Positions 1 to 8,418 of a DNA stretch of 64,000 bases are shown one piece after another (the stretch's first letter is position 1; every line of letters starts with the position of its first letter). Both the position numbers and the translations under genes were made by a program. Source of the DNA: Luminiphilus sp. (GTDB taxonomy: Bacteria > Pseudomonadota > Gammaproteobacteria > Pseudomonadales > Halieaceae); contig JAAXJC010000153.1 in the NCBI GenBank assembly GCA_012270045.1, positions 1 through 64,000 on the forward strand. Direction: 5' to 3'. The notes under the pieces were generated by a model that was given only the letters and a program-made list of their open reading frames with translations, was not told where the DNA came from and made no database searches.

Positions 1-310
1 TGGACGGATCCGCCAGCAGTTCGTCAAGGCGTCCGGCGGTGGTGGAGTACAGCTGAAAAAAACTGTTGGACGCCGTGCGGGTCTGGACATCGGCGGTCAA
101 AAACTGGTTGAAGGCCCGGTCTATGGATTCGATCTGGGTGCCGCTGCCCAGGTAGCCCACGCCGATATCCTGGGGCGGGCGGGCACCAAAAATCACCGAC
201 TGCTTGCTGTAGCCTTCGGTGTTGACGTTGGCAATGTTGTGCCCCGTGGTGGAAATGGCGCGCTGCAACGCGCTCAGGGCTGATGTACCAATGCTCAGCG
301 AATCTGACAT
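1..310 (-). CDS. flgK: flagellar hook-filament junction protein FlgK, 5' part
   Basis: Only the N-terminal ~103 codons lie in the window; the gene runs off the left edge. The product is the first hook-associated protein, which joins hook to filament outside the cell. The start (ATG at 310) opens with the flagellar rod/hook N-terminal signature: a helix containing SALQRAIS followed by the HNIANVNTEGYS motif typical of axial proteins, with the FlgK-like GARPPQDIGVGYLG stretch behind it. It lies 2 nt downstream of flgJ, as the last visible gene of the flgB-K operon. Identification from the N-terminus and position is firm; the rest of the protein cannot be judged. Confidence 0.93.
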   Translation of the reverse strand, partial: MSDSLSIGTSALSALQRAISTTGHNIANVNTEGYSKQSVIFGARPPQDIGVGYLGSGTQIESIDRAFNQFLTADVQTRTASNSFFQLYSTTAGRLDELLADPS

Positions 311-312
311 AG

Positions 313-768
313 TCAGCCTTTAAGGTCTATTGCACTGGGGTTGGCGGCCTCAAGCTGGAAAGCTTTAGCCGGAACCCGTGGGTTTGTGAGGGGCATCACA
401 GGGCTGGCCTGTTCAGAGGCCTCGGCATCAATGGCTCCCTCGCCGTCCGGGGTGTCGGGAACCTGGCCCCGCACCTGCATCTGTTCCACCAGCACCCGGG
501 CCAGGCCCATGCCCCCCTGCTGGGACAGGGTCAGGGCAATTTGCTGGTCCGCCATGGACTGGTAGGACTCCATCTGGTCCGAGCCAAACAGGTCGCTTTT
601 CATGGTGGCGTCGCGCATGGATTTCAGCATCATCTGCAGAAACAGCGACTCGAACTGCTGGGCCACCTCTTCCAGGGCCGCATCCGGGTTCGCCTGGGCC
701 TGGGCCTTCAGCGACTCCAGCTGGCTGAAGTCGGTGTAGACCGCCCCTTCCTGGCCGATGCTGTTCAT
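313..768 (-). CDS. flgJ: single-domain FlgJ (rod-cap domain only)
   Basis: 151 aa. FlgJ caps the growing flagellar rod in the periplasm. The conserved rod-binding part is visible at about residues 30-95, with the QFESLFLQMMLKSMRDA helix and the GGMGLARVLVEQM segment. Most enterobacterial and pseudomonad FlgJ proteins are about 300-400 aa and carry a C-terminal glucosaminidase that opens peptidoglycan. Here the protein ends in a Pro/Ala/Glu-rich tail with no hydrolase domain, and flgK follows at once, so there is no room for one. A separate lytic enzyme would be needed, as in alphaproteobacteria. The ATG shares one base with the flgI stop (TGATG), suggesting translational coupling. Confidence 0.9.
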   Translation of the reverse strand: MNSIGQEGAVYTDFSQLESLKAQAQANPDAALEEVAQQFESLFLQMMLKSMRDATMKSDLFGSDQMESYQSMADQQIALTLSQQGGMGLARVLVEQMQVRGQVPDTPDGEGAIDAEASEQASPVMPLTNPRVPAKAFQLEAANPSAIDLKG

Positions 769-1889
769 CAGATGATGATCAGCTGCGCGCTGAGCGCACC
801 TGCCTGTTGCAACGCTTCGAGTATGGCAATGAGGTCCCCCGGGGCCGCGCCGACGCGGTTCACCGCGGCGACGATCTCCTGCAGGCTGACGCCATCCTGT
901 AACAGGAACATGCGCACGTCTTCCTCTTCGACACCCACCTCAGACTGGGTGGTAACCACGGTCTGGCCGCGACGGGCGAAGGGCCCGGGCTGGCTGACCT
1001 CCAGGCTTTCATCCACCGTAACGGTCAGGTTGCCATGGGCCACGGCGGCGGTTTTAACCATCACCTCGGCGCCGATGACAATGGTGCCGCTGCGGGCGTT
1101 GACGATCACCTTGGCCGGCGCTGCGGCGCGCTCGACCTGAATATTTTCCAGCTCAGCCAGGTACGCGACCTTGGCAGCAGGCTCCACCGGCGCCACCACC
1201 TGGATTGAGACCGCATCCAGGGCCACGGCGGTACCGGGACCCATAAAACCGTTGATGGCGGCAGCCATATTGCTGGCGGTGGAAAAATCCGGGCTGTGCA
1301 AATTGAAGGTCAGGGGGCCAGCACCGTGCAGAGGCGTCAGCACCTCACGTTCGACGATGCCGCCGTTGGGAATGCGACCCGCGGACTTGGTATTCACCGA
1401 CACCGAGGAGCCGTCGGCGCCCTCGGCACCGAAGCCCGCGACGATAAGGGAGCCCTGGGCCACCGCATAGACTTCGCCGTTGCCGGCCTTGAGCTGGGTC
1501 ATCAGCAGTTCACCACCGCGCAGGCTCTTGGCGTTACCCAGTGAAGACACGGTCACGTCCAGGGTCTGGCCGGGCTTGGCGTAGGGCGGCAGGGTCGCGG
1601 TCACCATAACCGCGGCGACATTCTTGGTCTGGGGGTTGCTGTTGGTGGGCACGTTGACGCCGAACTGCTGCAGCATGGAGCGGGCCGCCTGCAGGGTAAA
1701 CGGGGTCTGGGTCACCTGGTCACCGGATCCGTCCAGGCCCACCACCAGGCCAAAGCCCACCAACTGGTTGGTGCGGGCACCTTCCAGCATGGCCAGGTCC
1801 TTGACCCGCTCGGCGTTGGCGAGGCTGGCGATCAACAGCAGCGCCAATGCCGCCGCCAATGCCATTACGTTGATTGTTCTGTTCATCAC
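768..1889 (-). CDS. flgI: flagellar P-ring protein FlgI
   Basis: 373 aa, normal length for the family. It builds the periplasmic P ring around the distal rod. A Sec signal peptide occupies about residues 1-26 (hydrophobic stretch ending SLANA, before ERVKDLA). The mature N-terminus has the conserved RVKDLAMLEGARTNQLVGFGLVVGLDGSGD pattern in its usual place, and the C-terminus carries the typical LQEIVAAVNRVGAAPGDLIAILEALQQAGAL-type end. It lies between flgH and flgJ, 13 nt from the former and overlapping the latter by one base. Confidence 0.96.
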   Translation of the reverse strand: MMNRTINVMALAAALALLLIASLANAERVKDLAMLEGARTNQLVGFGLVVGLDGSGDQVTQTPFTLQAARSMLQQFGVNVPTNSNPQTKNVAAVMVTATLPPYAKPGQTLDVTVSSLGNAKSLRGGELLMTQLKAGNGEVYAVAQGSLIVAGFGAEGADGSSVSVNTKSAGRIPNGGIVEREVLTPLHGAGPLTFNLHSPDFSTASNMAAAINGFMGPGTAVALDAVSIQVVAPVEPAAKVAYLAELENIQVERAAAPAKVIVNARSGTIVIGAEVMVKTAAVAHGNLTVTVDESLEVSQPGPFARRGQTVVTTQSEVGVEEEDVRMFLLQDGVSLQEIVAAVNRVGAAPGDLIAILEALQQAGALSAQLIII

Positions 1890-1902
1890 AGACCTGCCTT
1901 CC

Positions 1903-2589
1903 TTAAAACGGATTCAGTGGGCTGGTGAAGAAACGGGTCAGCCAGCCGGGGGTATTGGCGTCTTCGATGACCCCGGTGCCGCCGTAGGAAATACGGGCGT
2001 CGGCCACCAGCGTCGACGAGATGGTATTGAGCGGCGTGATGTCCTCGGGCCGGATAATGCCCCGCAGCTGGATAAATTCATCGCCCTGGTTGAGCTTGAT
2101 CCACTTTTCGCCCTGTACCACCAGGTTGCCGTTGGGCAACACATGGGCCACCTGCACCGCAATAGCGCCCTGCAGCCGGTTGCTCTGGTTGCTGGAGCCC
2201 TGGCCCTGGAAGCCGTATTCCGAGGAAATGCTCTGGCTCAGGTTGTACTGGTCACCGCCGCCAAAATCGAAGGGCTGGCCGTACAGCGTAGGCACTTCCA
2301 CGCCGATGTCCGCGCCCTTGCTGATGTCGGTGTCGGCACTCTTGGCGGCGCTGGTGGACTCGGTCAGTACCACGCTGACAATGTCGCCAATGGAGCGCGC
2401 CCGGGTGTCGGCAAACAGGGACATGCCCCGCTGCTCGTTGTACAGACTGGCGGGGGTCGCGCCTTCGGTGCGCTCGGGGTATTCGATGGGCTCAATGGGC
2501 GCGTAGGCGGGATGGACTTTTTGTTCCACCCCCCCGCAGCCGATCAGGCCAAGCCCCAGGGCCAGTAGTGTGAGTAATGTGCGCGTCAT
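1903..2589 (-). CDS. flgH: flagellar L-ring lipoprotein FlgH
   Basis: 228 aa. This is the outer-membrane L-ring subunit. It has a lipoprotein signal peptide with lipobox LIGC, the lipidated cysteine being residue 18. The family hallmark SLFADTRARSIGDIVSVVLTE is seen near residue 55-75, and the C-terminal part has the NGNLVVQGEK and RPEDITPLNTI segments typical of FlgH. It is transcribed after flgG and before flgI. Confidence 0.96.
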   Translation of the reverse strand: MTRTLLTLLALGLGLIGCGGVEQKVHPAYAPIEPIEYPERTEGATPASLYNEQRGMSLFADTRARSIGDIVSVVLTESTSAAKSADTDISKGADIGVEVPTLYGQPFDFGGGDQYNLSQSISSEYGFQGQGSSNQSNRLQGAIAVQVAHVLPNGNLVVQGEKWIKLNQGDEFIQLRGIIRPEDITPLNTISSTLVADARISYGGTGVIEDANTPGWLTRFFTSPLNPF

Positions 2590-2608
2590 GTCAGCCTCCT
2601 TGCTGCCC

Positions 2609-3394
2609 TTACAGGTTCTGGGACACGTACTGCAGCATCTGGTCTGCAGTGGAGATGGCCTTGGAGTTCATTTCATAGGCCCGCTGGGTTTCGATCATGT
2701 TGACCAGCTCTTCCACCACGTTGACATTGGAGCCCTCGACAAAACCCTGCTGCAGGGTGCCCAGGCCATTCAGGCCGGGGTTGCCGGGCAGCGGCGCGCC
2801 ACTGGCGCCGGTTTCGAGGTACAGGTTTTCACCCCGGGCCTGGAGGCCGGAGGGGTTTACAAAATCGGTCAGCTGGACAATGCCCACCTGGGTCGCCTGG
2901 GGGGTGCCCGGCTGCTGCACCGACACCGTGCCGTCCGGCGCGATGGATACGCTCAGGGCATCCTGGGGAATGGTGATCGGCGGCTGCACCTGGTAGCCCG
3001 CGGCGGTCACCAGCACGCCCTGGTCATTGATCTGGAAGGAGCCGTCCCGGGTGAAACCCTGGCTGCCGTCGGGCAGCAGCACCTCAAAGAAGCCCCGGCC
3101 CTGGATGGCAATATCCAGCGCGTTGTCGGTCTGGGTCAGGTTGCCCTGGGTGAACAGGCGCTCGGTGGCCACTACCCGTGAGCCGGTACCCACCTGCAGG
3201 CCCGAGGGCAACAGGGTGTCCTGGCTGGACTGGGCGCCCACCTGGCGAACGTTCTGGTACAGCAGGTCCTCAAAAATAACCCGGCCCCGCTTGAAGCCGT
3301 TGGTGCCGACGTTGGCGAGGTTGTTGGAAATCGTCGCCATCTTGGTTTGCTGGGCGTCGAGTCCGGTTTTGGCGATCCACAGTGACTGTGTCAT
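2609..3394 (-). CDS. flgG: flagellar distal rod protein FlgG
   Basis: 261 aa, the standard FlgG length. It forms the distal rod. The N-terminal axial signature ([17 protein letters not shown]) and the C-terminal FlgG signature ([18 protein letters not shown] then TADQML) are both present, with the central hook/rod D1 domain containing GRGFFEV. These two ends polymerise as a coiled coil in the rod. It lies 14 nt downstream of flgF. Confidence 0.97.
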   Translation of the reverse strand: MTQSLWIAKTGLDAQQTKMATISNNLANVGTNGFKRGRVIFEDLLYQNVRQVGAQSSQDTLLPSGLQVGTGSRVVATERLFTQGNLTQTDNALDIAIQGRGFFEVLLPDGSQGFTRDGSFQINDQGVLVTAAGYQVQPPITIPQDALSVSIAPDGTVSVQQPGTPQATQVGIVQLTDFVNPSGLQARGENLYLETGASGAPLPGNPGLNGLGTLQQGFVEGSNVNVVEELVNMIETQRAYEMNSKAISTADQMLQYVSQNL

Positions 3395-3408
3395 GGTCCC
3401 TGCTCCTT

Positions 3409-4149
3409 TTATTCAAGCTTCATGATGCTGGAGCTCGAAGCATCCAGCTCTTCGGTGGATTTAAGGGTCTGGACGTGCTGTTCAAATGTGCGCGCCAACT
3501 CGATCATTTCCACCATGGCGCCGATTGAACTGACGTTTGACGTCTCCAGCGCGCCTACCGCAATACGAACGTTGGCATCCGGCTCGAGGGCCTCCATGTT
3601 GGGGGCCCGCACCATGCCATCGAGACCTTTCTCAAGCTGCTCCTCGGGTGGGTTGACCAGCATCAGGCGATCGATCGCCACCAGGCTGGTGGGCAACTCG
3701 CCCAGGGGCACAATCGAAATGGTGCCGTCAGTGCCAATGCTCAGGCTGCTGTAGGGCGGCAGGGAGATAGGCCCGCCATTACCCATCAGGGTTTTACCGG
3801 TGGCATCTTTCAGAAAACCATCGGTGTCCACCCGCAGGTCACCCCGCCTGCTGAGCGCCAGCGTGCCGTCATCGGCCACAACCTGTAGCCAGCCGTCGCC
3901 GGTGATCGCGATATCGAGATCCCGGCCGGTCTGGGTGACGGTGCCCGGCGAAAAGTCCACCCCCTTGCCGTGGCTGCCGGTAGTGACCGCCACGTCCAGG
4001 GCCCCACCCTCGATATACAGCGACTCGGCCTGGTACAAGTCGGCCTTGAACCCGGTGGTGCCGCTGTTGGCGAGGTTGTGGGTCACCACCGCCTGGGCCT
4101 GCTGGACCTGCCTGGCGGCGTGGGCGGCGAGTTGGGTGATGCTCATCAT
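3409..4149 (-). CDS. flgF: flagellar proximal rod protein FlgF
   Basis: 246 aa, proximal rod subunit. It shows the axial N-terminus with [15 protein letters not shown], the central GDGWLQV stretch equivalent to GxGFF, and the C-terminal [20 protein letters not shown] helix. It is distinguished from flgG by its shorter length and its order directly after flgE. The start ATG at 4149 is the usual one; an ATG one codon downstream is equally possible. Confidence 0.95.
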   Translation of the reverse strand: MMSITQLAAHAARQVQQAQAVVTHNLANSGTTGFKADLYQAESLYIEGGALDVAVTTGSHGKGVDFSPGTVTQTGRDLDIAITGDGWLQVVADDGTLALSRRGDLRVDTDGFLKDATGKTLMGNGGPISLPPYSSLSIGTDGTISIVPLGELPTSLVAIDRLMLVNPPEEQLEKGLDGMVRAPNMEALEPDANVRIAVGALETSNVSSIGAMVEMIELARTFEQHVQTLKSTEELDASSSSIMKLE

Positions 4150-4170
4150 GACGGTTTACCTAGGGATCCC

Positions 4171-5379
4171 TTATCGGAGGTTGATCACTGACTGGGTGAC
4201 CTGGTCTTCGGTAGAGATCACCTGGGCATTGGCCTGGAAGTTCCGCTGGGCAATGATCAGGTTCACCAGTTCCTGGGTGATTTCCACGTTGGCCTGCTCT
4301 ACCGCCGAGGCCTGGATCACACCGCGACCGGCAGTACCGGGTTCACCGACGTTGGCGGAGCCCGAGGAGAAGGTCTCCACGTAGTTGGTGTTACCGATGG
4401 GCTGCAGGCCGTTGTTGTTGCGGAAGTTGGCCAGGGCCACCTGACCGATCGCCCGGGACTGACCGTTGGTGTAACGGGCAAAGGCAATACCCGACTCGTC
4501 AAAGTCGAAGGAAATCAGCTGACCGGCACCAAAACCGTCCTGGACGATGGAGCTCACCGCGAAGTCAGTACCAAATTGGGTCGTGGCGGTGCTGTCCACG
4601 TCGAAGGTGAGGTCACCGGCACCGGTGCCCAGATCAGCGGAGGCAACGGTAATACTGACCGTACCACCGGTGTTGATGCTGCCGTCGCTGTTAAAGGTAA
4701 CGGCCGAGGGGCCCGCCTGGGAGCCGCCGTCTACCGTTGAATAAATGTTCCAGTTATTGGAAGCGGTCTTTACGTAGTACAACTGCAGCACGTGGGAATT
4801 ACCCAGCTCGTCGTACACCGTGGTCGAGGTGGTGCTGTTGTAAGTCGCTGGATCGGTAGGGTCGAAGGCCGCTGTCGGGGGCACTTCCCGTGAGTCCAGG
4901 TTACTGATCAGGCTGACGTCTGAGGTCGACTGGGGGTTAATCAGCGTGGTGTCGATGAACAGGTCGCCCAGCTCACCGGTGATGTCACCCGCCTGGGACA
5001 CCTGGTAACCCTGCAGCCGGCCGCCGGATTCGTTGGTTACGAAGCCTTCACGGTTTACCCGGAATGACCCCGCCCGGGAGTACTCGGCTGCACCCTCATT
5101 GGAGATGACAAAAAAGCCGTTGCCCGAGATCGCCAGGTCGAGACCGTTGTTGGTGAACTCGATGTTGCCCTGGGAAAATTCGGTACGGATTTCGGTCAGC
5201 TCCACACCCTGGCCGGCGTTACCGGCACCACTTCCCAGCAGGGAGTTGGCGTAGATCTCGGCAAACTGGGCCCGGGAGACTTTAAAGCCCACCGTGCTCG
5301 AGTTCGCGATGTTGTTACTGATCACGTTCAGGTCAGACTGGGCGGCGTTGATGCCGGAGATTGCAGTACTAAAGGCCAT
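4171..5379 (-). CDS. flgE: flagellar hook protein FlgE
   Basis: 402 aa, in the short-to-normal range for FlgE. It makes the hook. The N-terminus (FSTAISGINAAQSDLNVISNNIANSSTVGFK) and the C-terminus (ELVNLIIAQRNFQANAQVISTEDQV) are the conserved polymerisation segments. The middle holds the variable, Thr/Ser/Gly-rich surface domains (about residues 150-290), so length variation is expected there. It follows flgD, whose product caps the hook during assembly. Confidence 0.97.
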   Translation of the reverse strand: MAFSTAISGINAAQSDLNVISNNIANSSTVGFKVSRAQFAEIYANSLLGSGAGNAGQGVELTEIRTEFSQGNIEFTNNGLDLAISGNGFFVISNEGAAEYSRAGSFRVNREGFVTNESGGRLQGYQVSQAGDITGELGDLFIDTTLINPQSTSDVSLISNLDSREVPPTAAFDPTDPATYNSTTSTTVYDELGNSHVLQLYYVKTASNNWNIYSTVDGGSQAGPSAVTFNSDGSINTGGTVSITVASADLGTGAGDLTFDVDSTATTQFGTDFAVSSIVQDGFGAGQLISFDFDESGIAFARYTNGQSRAIGQVALANFRNNNGLQPIGNTNYVETFSSGSANVGEPGTAGRGVIQASAVEQANVEITQELVNLIIAQRNFQANAQVISTEDQVTQSVINLR

Positions 5380-5403
5380 GGTGGTTTCCTCTCAGTGGGT
5401 GCT

Positions 5404-6123
5404 TCAAAAGAATTCTTTAACTTCGTTAATGCCAAGGGACTGGCCATTGGCAAGATTCAGGATGACGGCGTTACCGGCGCCAATCTCAACCGATACAACC
5501 TGTTCGTGGGCGTAGACGGATGCCGGCTTGGTGCTGCCGTTGCGGGTTACCTCTGCAGAAATGCGGTACTGCCCCGGCGGCAGGGCGTTGCCCTGGGCAT
5601 CCACCCCGTCCCAGACCACGGGCAGTGATCCCGAGCCGGGAGGCAGGTTGCCGGAGAAGACCAGCTGGCCGGACATATCCTGGATGTAGAACGTGCCGCC
5701 GCTGGCGTTGTTACCCATGTCCACCGAGGCACTCAGGCGCATGACCTGTTCACCCTCGGCGGTGGTTCCCAACACCCCGAGGTTGCCGACATTACTGCTG
5801 GTGGAGACACTGCGGCCCACCATTTGTGATGCCTGCAGGGCCTGCTGCCCGGTCAGGTTGTTGTTCAAACCGTTAAAGCTTTCGTTGAGCTCCTGGATGC
5901 CGGACACCTGGGCAAACTGGGCGAGCTGGCTCATAAAGGCCATCTGGTCCATGGGCTTGGTCGGGTCCTGGTTCTCCAGTTGGGCAATCATCAGGGTGAG
6001 GAACTCTTCCGAGCCCATCTCCTCCACGGATTTGGACTTGCCCTTCTCGGCCTCGCGCACCCCGTTCAGGGATTCAAAAATCGCGGCGGAGTCATTCGGG
6101 GTTGTCAGTGCATTAAGCGTCAT
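5404..6123 (-). CDS. flgD: flagellar hook-capping protein FlgD
   Basis: 239 aa. FlgD is the cap that guides FlgE polymerisation and is not kept in the finished organelle. The N-terminal signature EEFLTLMIAQLENQDPTKPMD is present at about residues 39-59. The C-terminal half has the FlgD Ig-like/FN3 pattern with GSLPVVWDGVDAQGNALPPGQYR. It lies between flgC and flgE. Confidence 0.96.
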   Translation of the reverse strand: MTLNALTTPNDSAAIFESLNGVREAEKGKSKSVEEMGSEEFLTLMIAQLENQDPTKPMDQMAFMSQLAQFAQVSGIQELNESFNGLNNNLTGQQALQASQMVGRSVSTSSNVGNLGVLGTTAEGEQVMRLSASVDMGNNASGGTFYIQDMSGQLVFSGNLPPGSGSLPVVWDGVDAQGNALPPGQYRISAEVTRNGSTKPASVYAHEQVVSVEIGAGNAVILNLANGQSLGINEVKEFF

Positions 6124-6133
6124 AACCAGCGCC

Positions 6134-6538
6134 TCACTTGCCCAGGGTCAGGGTGCGCAGCGCCAGCTGCTTGGATGTGTTGATCACCTCAATGGCACTC
6201 TGGAAAGAGCGGGATGCGGACATCATGTTGGCCATTTCCGTGGTGACGTCGAGGTCGGGGGTATAGATAAAGCCGTTCTCATCCGCCAAGGGGTGCTGGG
6301 GCTCGAACTCCTGGCGGGGCTCGCGGCCTACTTCTTCAATGCTTTTCACCCGCACACCCAGCTGGTCGGACTCGCCCTCCAGCACCGCCTGGAAAATCGG
6401 CGCCCGGGCGCGATAGGTATCCTCAGCTGTTGAAGCCACCGTATTGGCGTTGGCCATATTGGAGGCAATGGTGTTGATTCGGGTGGTTTGGGCAGACAGC
6501 GCAGTGCTGGCTATGTTCATGCTGTCAAAGAGACTCAT
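6134..6538 (-). CDS. flgC: flagellar proximal rod protein FlgC
   Basis: 134 aa, typical FlgC length. This proximal rod subunit shows TRINTIASNMANANTV at the N-terminus. The C-terminal signature VTTEMANMMSASRSFQSAIEVINTSKQL is the FlgC hallmark. It starts 2 nt after the flgB stop. Confidence 0.96.
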   Translation of the reverse strand: MSLFDSMNIASTALSAQTTRINTIASNMANANTVASTAEDTYRARAPIFQAVLEGESDQLGVRVKSIEEVGREPRQEFEPQHPLADENGFIYTPDLDVTTEMANMMSASRSFQSAIEVINTSKQLALRTLTLGK

Positions 6539-6540
6539 CT

Positions 6541-6942
6541 TTACTCTCCTTTAATGGCCGCACGCAGCCCCTTTATGCGTGAGTCCAGCAGGTTCAGGCT
6601 GGCCTGGTACTTCAGGGCGTTGTCCATGAACTCCGCGTGCTCCCGGTGGGATTCCACGGTGTTGCCGTTGGCACTCAGGGTTGAGGGCTGCCGGTACTTG
6701 ATGTCAGCATCCACCCCCATCCGGTCCTCAAAGCCGCTCATATGGTTGGCCTGGGTCGCCCGCAGCCGGGTGGCATCCTGGGCGCTGTTGGCCTGGGCCA
6801 GGGCGGCGCGGAAATCAATATCCTGGGCCTTGTAGTTGGGGGTTTCCGCGTTGGCGATGTTGGCGCTCAGCAGGTTCATGCGCTGCGATCGCAGTGCCAG
6901 CACCTGCGGCGATATTCCCAATGCGTTGTCAATTCCAGCCAT
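6541..6942 (-). CDS. flgB: flagellar proximal rod protein FlgB
   Basis: 133 aa, the first gene of the rod/hook operon. The N-terminal RMNLLSANIANAETPNYKAQDIDF segment is the FlgB signature, and the C-terminus (NALKYQASLNLLDSRIKGLRAAIKG) matches the family. A strong Shine-Dalgarno (GGGAGG) sits 8 nt before the ATG. A sigma-54-type promoter lies 30-50 bp upstream and is annotated separately. Confidence 0.96.
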   Translation of the reverse strand: MAGIDNALGISPQVLALRSQRMNLLSANIANAETPNYKAQDIDFRAALAQANSAQDATRLRATQANHMSGFEDRMGVDADIKYRQPSTLSANGNTVESHREHAEFMDNALKYQASLNLLDSRIKGLRAAIKGE

Positions 6943-6973
6943 GGTTCGGCCTCCCTGTGTTCAGCCTGCTACA

Positions 6974-6990
6974 TACAAAAGCCGTGCCAA
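6974..6990 (-). promoter_or_regulatory. sigma-54-type promoter for flgB operon
   Basis: On the minus strand the sequence reads TTGGCACGGCTTTTGTA. The -24 GG (6988-6987) is followed by exactly 10 bases before the -12 dinucleotide, which is GT instead of the consensus GC. The flgB ATG is 34 nt downstream. In polar-flagellate gammaproteobacteria flgB operons commonly depend on RpoN and the FleQ/FleR regulators. The -12 mismatch predicts a weaker or activator-dependent site. Confidence 0.65.
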
Positions 6991-7229
6991 CTTTAAATAT
7001 GTAATTAATTCAGTGGCTTAGCGCAGTCTTATCGGGGGTGACGGGTTTTTGGCGCTGCCGGGTCGGCAACGGCAGTCAATGGGGCGGCAATCCTTGCCGG
7101 CCGGTTTTTTGGCCCCAAGACCCACCTCGACCCGACCCGCCGGACCCCGGTCTGGGCCTGCTCCCCGGCCCGCTGGCCCCTGCCCGGAGCCACTCGGGTT
7201 TACAGGCGGCCAGACACCGTCAGAAAAAG

Positions 7230-7246
7230 TTGGCACTGCAATTGCA
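7230..7246 (+). promoter_or_regulatory. sigma-54 promoter for flgA
   Basis: TTGGCACTGCAATTGCA matches the RpoN consensus (YTGGCAC, N5, TTGCW). The -24 GG is at 7232-7233 and the -12 GC at 7244-7245, with the required 10-base gap. Transcription would begin near 7257, about 24 nt before the flgA ATG. This is the better of the two divergent sigma-54 sites in the flgB-flgA gap. Confidence 0.8.
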
Positions 7247-7280
7247 TAACCCAGGTGAAACCCAAGAAACGAGGTGGGAT

Positions 7281-7985
7281 ATGTCAAAACATTGGCGACA
7301 CGCCCTGATCGGCGCCCTCGGGCTGGCTACTGCGGTCTGCCAGGCCCAGGGTGATGCCCATTCCCTGTCAGACATTGCGGGCACTGCTGCCCTGGCGATG
7401 CAGGCGGGCGCCCGGGCACAGGGCTACGAGGACATCGACGTCAGGGTCCGGCCCCTGGATGGCCGGCTGGCTCTGGCCCGCTGCACACTTCCCCTGACCA
7501 CCCTGCCGGTGAGCAGCGCCCGGTCCCTGGGAGCGGTCAGTGTCGGCGTGCGCTGTCCTGGCGCCGAGCCCTGGACGCTGTATGTCCGTGGTGAAGTGTC
7601 AGCAACCCAGGTGGTACCGCTGCTGAACGGCGCCTTGCAGCGTGGCGAGCTTATTGGAAGAAACGACATCGTCGTCGAAAAGCGGCGTATAACGCAGGAC
7701 TTTGGCGGCATTATCACGAAAGTAGAAGATTTGATTGGTATGGAGGCGCGCCGCCACCTGCAGGCGGGCACGCCCCTGCGCTTCGCCGACCTGGTCAGCC
7801 CGGTGTTGGTGGAACGGGGTCAAACGGTGAGCATTATCAGTGGTGGCGGGGCTCTGCGGGTCAGCATGCAGGGTAAAGCCCTGGCCAGCGGCAGTGCCGG
7901 CGATCGCGTGCTGGTCTCGAACCTGACCTCGGGTACCCGGGTTGAGGGGGTCGTGGCGCCGGATGGCTCCGTAGTGGTCCAATAA
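7281..7985 (+). CDS. flgA: P-ring assembly chaperone FlgA
   Basis: 234 aa when started at the ATG at 7281, which follows GAGGTGGGAT and opens a signal peptide (residues 1-22, ending CQAQ). Longer in-frame openings upstream have no signal peptide and would run over the sigma-54 promoter. FlgA is a periplasmic chaperone for FlgI. The C-terminal SAF domain is visible from about residue 110 (GELIGRNDIVVEKR, then LIGMEARRHLQAGTPLRFADL, then VERGQTVSIISGGGALRVSMQGKAL). It is divergent from the flgB operon and upstream of flgMN. Confidence 0.93.
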   Translation: MSKHWRHALIGALGLATAVCQAQGDAHSLSDIAGTAALAMQAGARAQGYEDIDVRVRPLDGRLALARCTLPLTTLPVSSARSLGAVSVGVRCPGAEPWTLYVRGEVSATQVVPLLNGALQRGELIGRNDIVVEKRRITQDFGGIITKVEDLIGMEARRHLQAGTPLRFADLVSPVLVERGQTVSIISGGGALRVSMQGKALASGSAGDRVLVSNLTSGTRVEGVVAPDGSVVVQ

Positions 7986-8026
7986 TCGAGAGCGGGCGCA
8001 CAAAATGAAAAAATCCCATAAAATCC

Positions 8027-8053
8027 TAAAGTTTTCTGGTAAAAGGTCGCTGA
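8027..8053 (+). promoter_or_regulatory. sigma-28 (FliA)-type promoter for flgMN
   Basis: TAAAGTTT at 8027-8034 is an exact match to the FliA -35 box. After an 11-base spacer comes GTCGCTGA (8046-8053), matching five of eight positions of GCCGATAA. The flgM start is about 50 nt downstream. FliA-dependent flgM expression is established in Salmonella and Pseudomonas, which gives the usual feedback between sigma-28 and its anti-sigma factor. Confidence 0.7.
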
Positions 8054-8103
8054 TTGGGGTGAGAAAAAACCCCCGACGTGCCCTGGGCACCGTGGAGTGA
8101 GTG

Positions 8104-8418
8104 ATGGCACCTATTGACATATCAGGCGCAGGTAACCCGAACCGGGTAGATACCGAGCGCCGCACCGGCACCACCCGGGCCGATAACAACCGGGCTCCGG
8201 CAGCCGAGTCGGCGTCACCGGTGTTGGGTGACGATCGCGTAGAGCTGACCGACACCGCCAGCCGACTGAGTGCCCTGGCCGATGATGTCCGGGCCGCGAG
8301 CGGCGTAGACCTGGAAAAGGTGGACGCCATCCGGCAGCGAATTGCCGACGGCCAGTATGAAATTGACGCCGGGCAGATCGCCGATGCCCTGATTCGCCAG
8401 GAACAGGAACTGGTCTGA
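8104..8418 (+). CDS. flgM: anti-sigma-28 factor FlgM
   Basis: 104 aa. FlgM binds and inhibits FliA until it is exported through the completed hook. The N-terminal half is Ala/Arg/Thr-rich and probably disordered. The C-terminal sigma-binding helices contain DRVELTDTASRLSAL and VDAIRQRIADGQYEIDAGQIADALI, the family signature. The ATG at 8104 is preferred over the GTG directly before it because GGAG lies 6 nt upstream of the ATG but only 3 nt from the GTG. It overlaps flgN by one base. Confidence 0.92.
   Translation: MAPIDISGAGNPNRVDTERRTGTTRADNNRAPAAESASPVLGDDRVELTDTASRLSALADDVRAASGVDLEKVDAIRQRIADGQYEIDAGQIADALIRQEQELV

Larger units (their letters stand above)
6943..7280. other. flgB-flgA divergent regulatory gap
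   Basis: 338 bp without a gene. It holds two divergent sigma-54-type promoters close to the respective start codons (annotated separately) and, between about 6991 and 7016, an AT-rich patch that stands out from the GC-rich surroundings and could be a bending or activator site. The central 7030-7220 part is GC-rich with no structure I can name. Confidence 0.6.

Noticed and set aside
8056..8074. GGGG...CCCCC possible terminator upstream of flgM
   Set aside because: Four-base stem, A-rich loop and no T run after it; it also lies between the sigma-28 promoter and flgM, where a terminator would make no sense.
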